Shown: piece by piece, positions 59,580 through 64,000 of the stretch | How the letters are laid out: every line of letters begins with the position of its first letter | How positions within the stretch are numbered: the stretch's first letter is position 1 | Origin: CBDFKK01 sp965248815 | Lineage (GTDB): Bacteria > Pseudomonadota > Alphaproteobacteria > SMXP01 | DNA length: 64,000 nucleotides | Direction of reading: 5' to 3' | Assembly (NCBI GenBank): GCA_965248815.1 | Contig: CBDFKK010000008.1 | Coordinates: 1,302,001-1,366,000 of the forward strand | The notes under the pieces: generated by a model | What the model saw: only the letters and a program-made list of their open reading frames with translations | What the model was told of the DNA's origin: nothing | Databases searched by the model: none | Made by a program: the position numbers and the translations under genes

Positions 59580-60998
59580 ATGACCAAGCGGGTTCAAAAA
59601 TCCGTCTCCAAAGCAGACGCCCCCTCCTCGATATGGGGCGGTCGGTTTGCCGGCGGTCCGGCCGCAATTATGGAGCACATAAACAGCTCCATTGATTTCG
59701 ACAAGCGTCTTTTTGCCCAAGACATCGAGGGCTCGAAAGCGCATGCCGCCATGCTCGTTAGTCAAGGCATTATTACAGCCCAGGACGGCAAAGCCATTCA
59801 AGACGGTCTCGATCAAGTGCGCGCAGAAATTGAAGCGGGCAACTTCGACTTTAAGCCGGCATTGGAAGACATTCATATGAATATCGAAGCCCGGCTCAAA
59901 GACCTCATCGGCGAACCGGCCGGCCGGCTTCATACGGCGCGCTCACGCAACGATCAAGTGGCAACTGACTTTAAATTGTGGGTCAGGGAAACCCTCGACC
60001 GTTTGGATATATGCCTGAGGGATTTGCAGACGGCGCTGATTGACAAGGCCGCCACAGAAGCAGCCACGATCATGCCCGGCTATACCCATTTGCAAAACGG
60101 ACAGCCAGTGACATTTGGCCATCATTGCTTGGCCTATGTCGAAATGTTCGAGCGCGACCGGGGCCGCTTGTCTGACGCAAGGGTGAGGCTCAATGAGTGC
60201 CCGCTTGGTAGCGCCGCCCTCGCGGGCACATCGTTCTCCATCGACCGGGATCAGACAGCGAAGGCTTTGGACTTTGACCGGCCGACGGGTAACTCACTCG
60301 ATGCCGTCTCCGACCGAGACTTTGCGCTCGAAACGTTGAGTGCTGCTGCCATTTGCGCCATCCATCTGTCGCGGCTTGGTGAAGAGTTGGTGATTTGGAT
60401 GTCAGCGCCGTTCAGATTCGTGACACTTTCGGATGCTTTCACGACGGGGTCGTCCTTGATGCCCCAAAAGCGAAATCCCGATGCGGCAGAACTTGTGCGC
60501 GCCAAGACAGGTCGGATATTTGCCGCGCAGATTGCGCTACAAACCGTGATGAAGGGCCTGCCTTTGGCTTACGCCAAAGATCTTCAGGAAGACAAGGAGG
60601 CGACTTTCGATGCGCTCGATGCCCTCGAAATGTCGATCTTGGTCGCAAGCGGCATGATCCGGGATTTGACCGTCAACAAAGATGCCATGAAAGAGGCCGC
60701 TACACACGGCTATACGACAGCCACGGACCTTGCCGATTGGCTCGTACGTGTACTGAACAAACCGTTTCGCGACGCTCATCATGTGACCGGCCAGCTCGTG
60801 GCGGCGGCAGAAAAGGCGGGCGTTGGATTGGACGAGCTTCCCCTCGACCAGATGCAAGAAGTCGAGCCTGGCATCACGGATGATGTATACTCGGTGCTAA
60901 GCCTGGAAAATTCAGTGGCAAGCCGCTCGAGCTACGGCGGCACGGCGCCGGCTAATGTGACCGCGCAAGTCAAAGAGTGGAAGAAGAGGTTGTCATGA
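59580..60998 (+). CDS. argH: Argininosuccinate lyase
   Basis: A 472-residue fumarase/aspartase-superfamily enzyme. IWGGRFAGGPAAIMEHINSSI at the N terminus, TARSRNDQVATDFKLW, PGYTHLQNGQPVTFGHH and the signature GSSLMPQKRNPDAAELVR (flexible catalytic loop with Ser) are all intact. It splits argininosuccinate to arginine and fumarate. The gene is divergent from tlpA with 72 bases between starts. Its TGA overlaps the next ATG in ATGA. Confidence 0.97.
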   Translation: MTKRVQKSVSKADAPSSIWGGRFAGGPAAIMEHINSSIDFDKRLFAQDIEGSKAHAAMLVSQGIITAQDGKAIQDGLDQVRAEIEAGNFDFKPALEDIHMNIEARLKDLIGEPAGRLHTARSRNDQVATDFKLWVRETLDRLDICLRDLQTALIDKAATEAATIMPGYTHLQNGQPVTFGHHCLAYVEMFERDRGRLSDARVRLNECPLGSAALAGTSFSIDRDQTAKALDFDRPTGNSLDAVSDRDFALETLSAAAICAIHLSRLGEELVIWMSAPFRFVTLSDAFTTGSSLMPQKRNPDAAELVRAKTGRIFAAQIALQTVMKGLPLAYAKDLQEDKEATFDALDALEMSILVASGMIRDLTVNKDAMKEAATHGYTTATDLADWLVRVLNKPFRDAHHVTGQLVAAAEKAGVGLDELPLDQMQEVEPGITDDVYSVLSLENSVASRSSYGGTAPANVTAQVKEWKKRLS

Positions 60999-61162
60999 TG
61001 AGATTACGTTCGATTCCTACACAGCTCGTCGTCGGCGCGCTGCTGATCGGCATAAGCCTCACGGGATGCGGCATCAACGGACCCCTCGAGACGCCGCCGC
61101 CCAAAGATGAAGAGCGCGACGACGCAGCACTTGCGATCGAAGAGCCCGGCGACCGCGCTTAA
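60995..61162 (+). CDS. lptM: LptM-like small lipoprotein
   Basis: A 55-residue protein from ATG 60995, whose start overlaps the argH stop. LVVGALLIGISLTGCG is a lipoprotein signal with Cys after LTG, followed by GINGPLETPPP, matching the CGxxGPLxxP lipoprotein (YifL/LptM) pattern. LptM in E. coli helps LptD mature in the outer-membrane LPS translocon. Placement between argH and lysA is a common alphaproteobacterial arrangement. Confidence 0.8.
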   Translation: MMRLRSIPTQLVVGALLIGISLTGCGINGPLETPPPKDEERDDAALAIEEPGDRA

Positions 61163-61178
61163 CTTTTAGACTCGAACC

Positions 61179-62447
61179 ATGCACCACTTTGATTACCAGA
61201 GCGGCGTTCTTTGCGCCGAAGACATGCCGATTACCCAGGTGGCTGCCACGGTGGGCACGCCCTTTTATTGCTATTCGTTAGCGACGCTCGAGCGGCACTA
61301 CAATGTCTTCACTGAGGCCTTTGGCGGCAACGACACGCTCGTGGCTTATTCCATCAAGGCGAACTCGAACCTTGCCGTGGTCAAGACCCTTGCGGATTTG
61401 GGCGCAGGCGCCGACGTGGTCTCGGAAGGCGAACTGAGGCGTGCCTTTAGCGCCGGCGTACCGGCTTCCAAGTGTGTATTTTCTGGGGTCGGCAAGACAT
61501 CGAAAGAAATGGCCTTTGCGCTCGAGCACGACATCTATCAGTACAATGTCGAATCAGAGCCAGAACTTGTTCAGCTGAGCAGAACCGCATCGGAGCGCGG
61601 CAAGACCGCGCCCATATGCTTGCGCGTTAACCCGGATGTCGACGCTCAAACCCACCACAAAATCTCTACGGGTAAAGCTGAAAACAAATTTGGCATTCCA
61701 TGGTCAAAGGCGCGAGACGCATACAGCCTTGCGCGCCGGCTGCCTGGCATTGACGTCGTCGGAATCGACGTGCATATCGGCAGCCAAGTGACCGAACTTG
61801 CCCCATTCGAGGCGGCTTTTTCGAAAGTTGCCGAATTGGTTGGCGTTCTTCGTGAAGACGGACATTCCATCGAGCGCCTCGACCTTGGCGGTGGATTGGG
61901 AATTCCGTACGACAGCGACGGCGAAGCGCCGCCACACCCTACACAATATGCCGACATGATTCGAAGCGTGACGAGCGGTTTGGACGTTCAGCTCATTTTC
62001 GAACCTGGCCGTCTCATTGTTGGAAACGCCGGCATCTTAGTTAGCAAAGTCTTATACATTAAAGAGGGAGACTCGCGGCGGTTCTTGATTCTGGATGCCG
62101 CGATGAACGATCTTATCCGGCCGGCGCTTTATGACGCGTTTCACGAAATCCGGCCGGTTCGTGAGGCTACCAAGACCGCCTCAATATCGCCTTTTGACGT
62201 GGTCGGTCCGGTCTGCGAAACTGGCGACCAGTTCGCGCGTGATCGCGAATTGCCGGAACTGGAACCTGGCGAACTCGTCGCGATCATGTCTGCCGGCGCC
62301 TATGGTGCAGTCCAATCGTCGGCTTACAACTCGCGACCCTTGGTGCCGGAAGTTTTAGTGCGCGGCGGAGAAATGTCGGTCATCCGCAGCCGGCCCAGCT
62401 ACGACGACATGATGTCGAATGAGCACCTGGCGCCTTGGCAAGAGTGA
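61179..62447 (+). CDS. lysA: Diaminopimelate decarboxylase
   Basis: A 422-residue PLP enzyme of fold III. The PLP Lys is in VAYSIKANSNLAVVKTL near residue 62, SEGELRRAFSAG follows, HIGSQVTEL and DLGGGLGIPYD are the phosphate-loop region, and the C-terminal GPVCETGDQFARDRELP with Cys completes the dimer active site. It decarboxylates meso-diaminopimelate to lysine. Length is normal. Confidence 0.96.
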   Translation: MHHFDYQSGVLCAEDMPITQVAATVGTPFYCYSLATLERHYNVFTEAFGGNDTLVAYSIKANSNLAVVKTLADLGAGADVVSEGELRRAFSAGVPASKCVFSGVGKTSKEMAFALEHDIYQYNVESEPELVQLSRTASERGKTAPICLRVNPDVDAQTHHKISTGKAENKFGIPWSKARDAYSLARRLPGIDVVGIDVHIGSQVTELAPFEAAFSKVAELVGVLREDGHSIERLDLGGGLGIPYDSDGEAPPHPTQYADMIRSVTSGLDVQLIFEPGRLIVGNAGILVSKVLYIKEGDSRRFLILDAAMNDLIRPALYDAFHEIRPVREATKTASISPFDVVGPVCETGDQFARDRELPELEPGELVAIMSAGAYGAVQSSAYNSRPLVPEVLVRGGEMSVIRSRPSYDDMMSNEHLAPWQE

Positions 62448-62477
62448 CCGGTCACGTTTGAAAGAGGCCTCGGCCCC

Positions 62478-64000
62478 GTGATTGAAAATAATTTGACCCC
62501 CGTTCCCCGTAATTTACCGCGTGCCGTAAACGTCAAATTGTTGCTGGCACGTGCCGCCATGTTCTGGGAACGCGTTTGGCCTGCCTTGTGGCCAGCAACG
62601 GGAATATTGGGCGTGATCCTGATCGTCACGCTGTTAGAAGCTTGGAGCTGGCTGCCGACTTGGCTTCACATTTTAACACTCGCCCTGTTTGCCGCCGTCT
62701 TGGTCTTCGCCCTTTGGAGAAACCTTGCCCCCCTCACCTTGCCAACCCGTGATGAGGCTATGCGCCGCTTGGAAACCAAAAGCGGCATGCAACATCGTCC
62801 TATTTCATCCTACGAAGATGACTTGCCGCCGCCGCAAAACCGAAAATCCGTCGACACGGCGACCCAATCATTGTGGGCCACACACCGACAACGGCTGATG
62901 GATGCGATCCGAAACGTGCGCGTCGGACGTCCACGGTCCGACTTGCCCGAACGTGACCCCAATGCCTTGCGATTTCTTGTCGGCCTCATATTTCTGCTTG
63001 TTTTGATTGCGAATTGGCCTGACCTCAGCCGGAAATTTGCTCTGGCGATTGACCCGAGTGGAGCCGTCGCGGATTTGAACGTCGTGACGTTGGACGCTTG
63101 GCTCAATCCGCCCGCCTATACCAGCGAACCACCGATATTTCTGACCCGACCGGAGGCCGATGTCACTGGCGGTACGCCAATCACGGTGCCGGAAGGCTCG
63201 AGTTTCGTTGCCCGTGTTCAAGGTTCGGAACGCATGCCAACTCTTGACCTTGCAATTACCGAACTAGACGCAAAAGCCGCCGAGGCTGCAGAAATTAGTG
63301 ATGAGCCGGTTGGATTTGAAGAAATCGGCACCCAGGCTTTTGAGTATGCGCAGGTCTTAGACCAAGACATTTCGGTAGCCATTTCCGACGGCCGACAAGA
63401 CTTGGGCTCTTGGTCGTTCAAGGTGCGCCCCGATGAAATCCCGATGATTGCATTCAAAGAGGACCCGAGCGAAACCGACCAAAAAGTGCTCAAGATTCCC
63501 TATTCGGTCTTCGACGACTACGGTGTCGTAACCGCACAAGCACGGATCGAATTGATCAGCGAGAGTGAGGAGACCGAGAGCGAAACTCCGGCAACGGTTG
63601 ATGCTGTGGTCCAAGACGCTGACCAGTCCAACGCGCCTCTCGCCATACCTGGCGGTGCCCTATCGGAACCTGTCACGGTCGATCTAGCACTTCCCTCGCT
63701 GCGCACCAAAGACGCCGAAGAAACCGCTTATCAAGATCTCACGGCACATCCCTGGGCCGGTCTCGATGTCACTATTCAATTGGAGTCACAGGACGAAGCG
63801 GGTCAATGGGGCAAAAGCGAAATCGTGACCTTCACGCTTCCGGAACGCGAATTCAGAGATCCTTTGGCGCGGGCCGTAATTGAGCAACGCAAATATCTCG
63901 TGAAAAATCCGCAAGCTCTTGAGCGCGCTGCCAACGTAATCGCCGCGCTGACCAAGTTTCCCGAAAAATACTATACCGACATGACGGTCTATTTGGCGCT
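62478..64000 (+). CDS. TIGR02302 (DUF4175) family membrane protein, 5' part
   Basis: Starts at GTG 62478 after AAAGAGG and stays open to the window end (507 codons seen; the family is about 850 residues). Two N-terminal helices (PATGILGVILIVTLLEAW and ILTLALFAAVLVFALW) and a third at about residue 173 (FLVGLIFLLVLIANW) precede a long periplasmic-like region with the NPPAYTSEPPIFLT motif typical of the family. Function is unknown; in many alphaproteobacteria it follows lysA. Confidence 0.88.
   Translation, partial: MIENNLTPVPRNLPRAVNVKLLLARAAMFWERVWPALWPATGILGVILIVTLLEAWSWLPTWLHILTLALFAAVLVFALWRNLAPLTLPTRDEAMRRLETKSGMQHRPISSYEDDLPPPQNRKSVDTATQSLWATHRQRLMDAIRNVRVGRPRSDLPERDPNALRFLVGLIFLLVLIANWPDLSRKFALAIDPSGAVADLNVVTLDAWLNPPAYTSEPPIFLTRPEADVTGGTPITVPEGSSFVARVQGSERMPTLDLAITELDAKAAEAAEISDEPVGFEEIGTQAFEYAQVLDQDISVAISDGRQDLGSWSFKVRPDEIPMIAFKEDPSETDQKVLKIPYSVFDDYGVVTAQARIELISESEETESETPATVDAVVQDADQSNAPLAIPGGALSEPVTVDLALPSLRTKDAEETAYQDLTAHPWAGLDVTIQLESQDEAGQWGKSEIVTFTLPEREFRDPLARAVIEQRKYLVKNPQALERAANVIAALTKFPEKYYTDMTVYLA

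Overview
The window reads as a chromosomal segment of an alphaproteobacterium, most likely of the Hyphomicrobiales type. The evidence is the gene content (ethylmalonyl-CoA pathway genes, argH-lptM-lysA followed by a TIGR02302/DUF4175 gene, coq7, gluQ, ExoD, a PduO-type cobalamin adenosyltransferase), moderately high GC, and intergenic palindromes of a kind common in that order. This is inference from gene families; no 16S or other marker is present.

Layout. 1-3.9 kb: the 3' end of an acetamidase/formamidase gene, a divergent pair (sugar/inositol-phosphate nucleotidyltransferase and CDP-alcohol phosphatidyltransferase), a ureohydrolase and tRNA-Lys. 4.3-24.1 kb: a surface-polysaccharide region lying between tRNA-Lys and tRNA-Leu. 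It holds glycosyltransferases (including a GT2-GT4 fusion), many SAM methyltransferases, a sulfotransferase-like protein, a coiled-coil protein with three 147-bp repeats, UDP-sulfoquinovose synthase, a 2OG-Fe(II) oxygenase and GDP-L-fucose synthesis (gmd, fcl). Genes change strand often and one methyltransferase gene is broken by a 26-bp tandem duplication. 24.5-36.7 kb: housekeeping and envelope genes (exoD, dsbB, coq7, HNH nuclease, esterase, DNA glycosylase, phosphodiesterase, carotenoid oxygenase with divergent TetR, gluQ, two secreted low-complexity proteins, a PNPOx-like protein), with four copies of a CCCCCTCACCC-type interspersed repeat.

36.9-45.0 kb: two paralogous loci of one unrecognised two-component module, a four-helix membrane protein followed by a secreted von Willebrand A-like protein ending in GLNDW. 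The second locus has its membrane gene split by an in-frame TAA and carries an extra orphan C-terminal fragment of the secreted protein. An IS110 transposase, a GNAT and an HD-type protein lie between the loci. 45.2-51.4 kb: an HxlR regulator facing a frameshifted GFA gene, then the ethylmalonyl-CoA pathway cluster ecm, ccr and mcd. ecm has a one-base frameshift and mcd an in-frame TAA. 51.4-54.8 kb: a 95-residue GIY-YIG gene enclosed by inverted REP-type palindromes, a HAD phosphatase, a HIG1-domain protein, agmatinase and cob(I)alamin adenosyltransferase, which would make the coenzyme B12 used by Ecm. 54.8-64 kb: a Kazal-domain lipoprotein, rhomboid protease, etfB-etfA-hbd, a TlpA-like thioredoxin, argH-lptM-lysA and the start of a TIGR02302 gene.

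The most unusual items are the duplicated membrane/vWA module, the REP-bounded GIY-YIG unit, the heptad-preserving 147-bp repeats in the coiled-coil gene, and the cluster of simple gene-breaking lesions at 44-51 kb, which could be real decay or assembly error.
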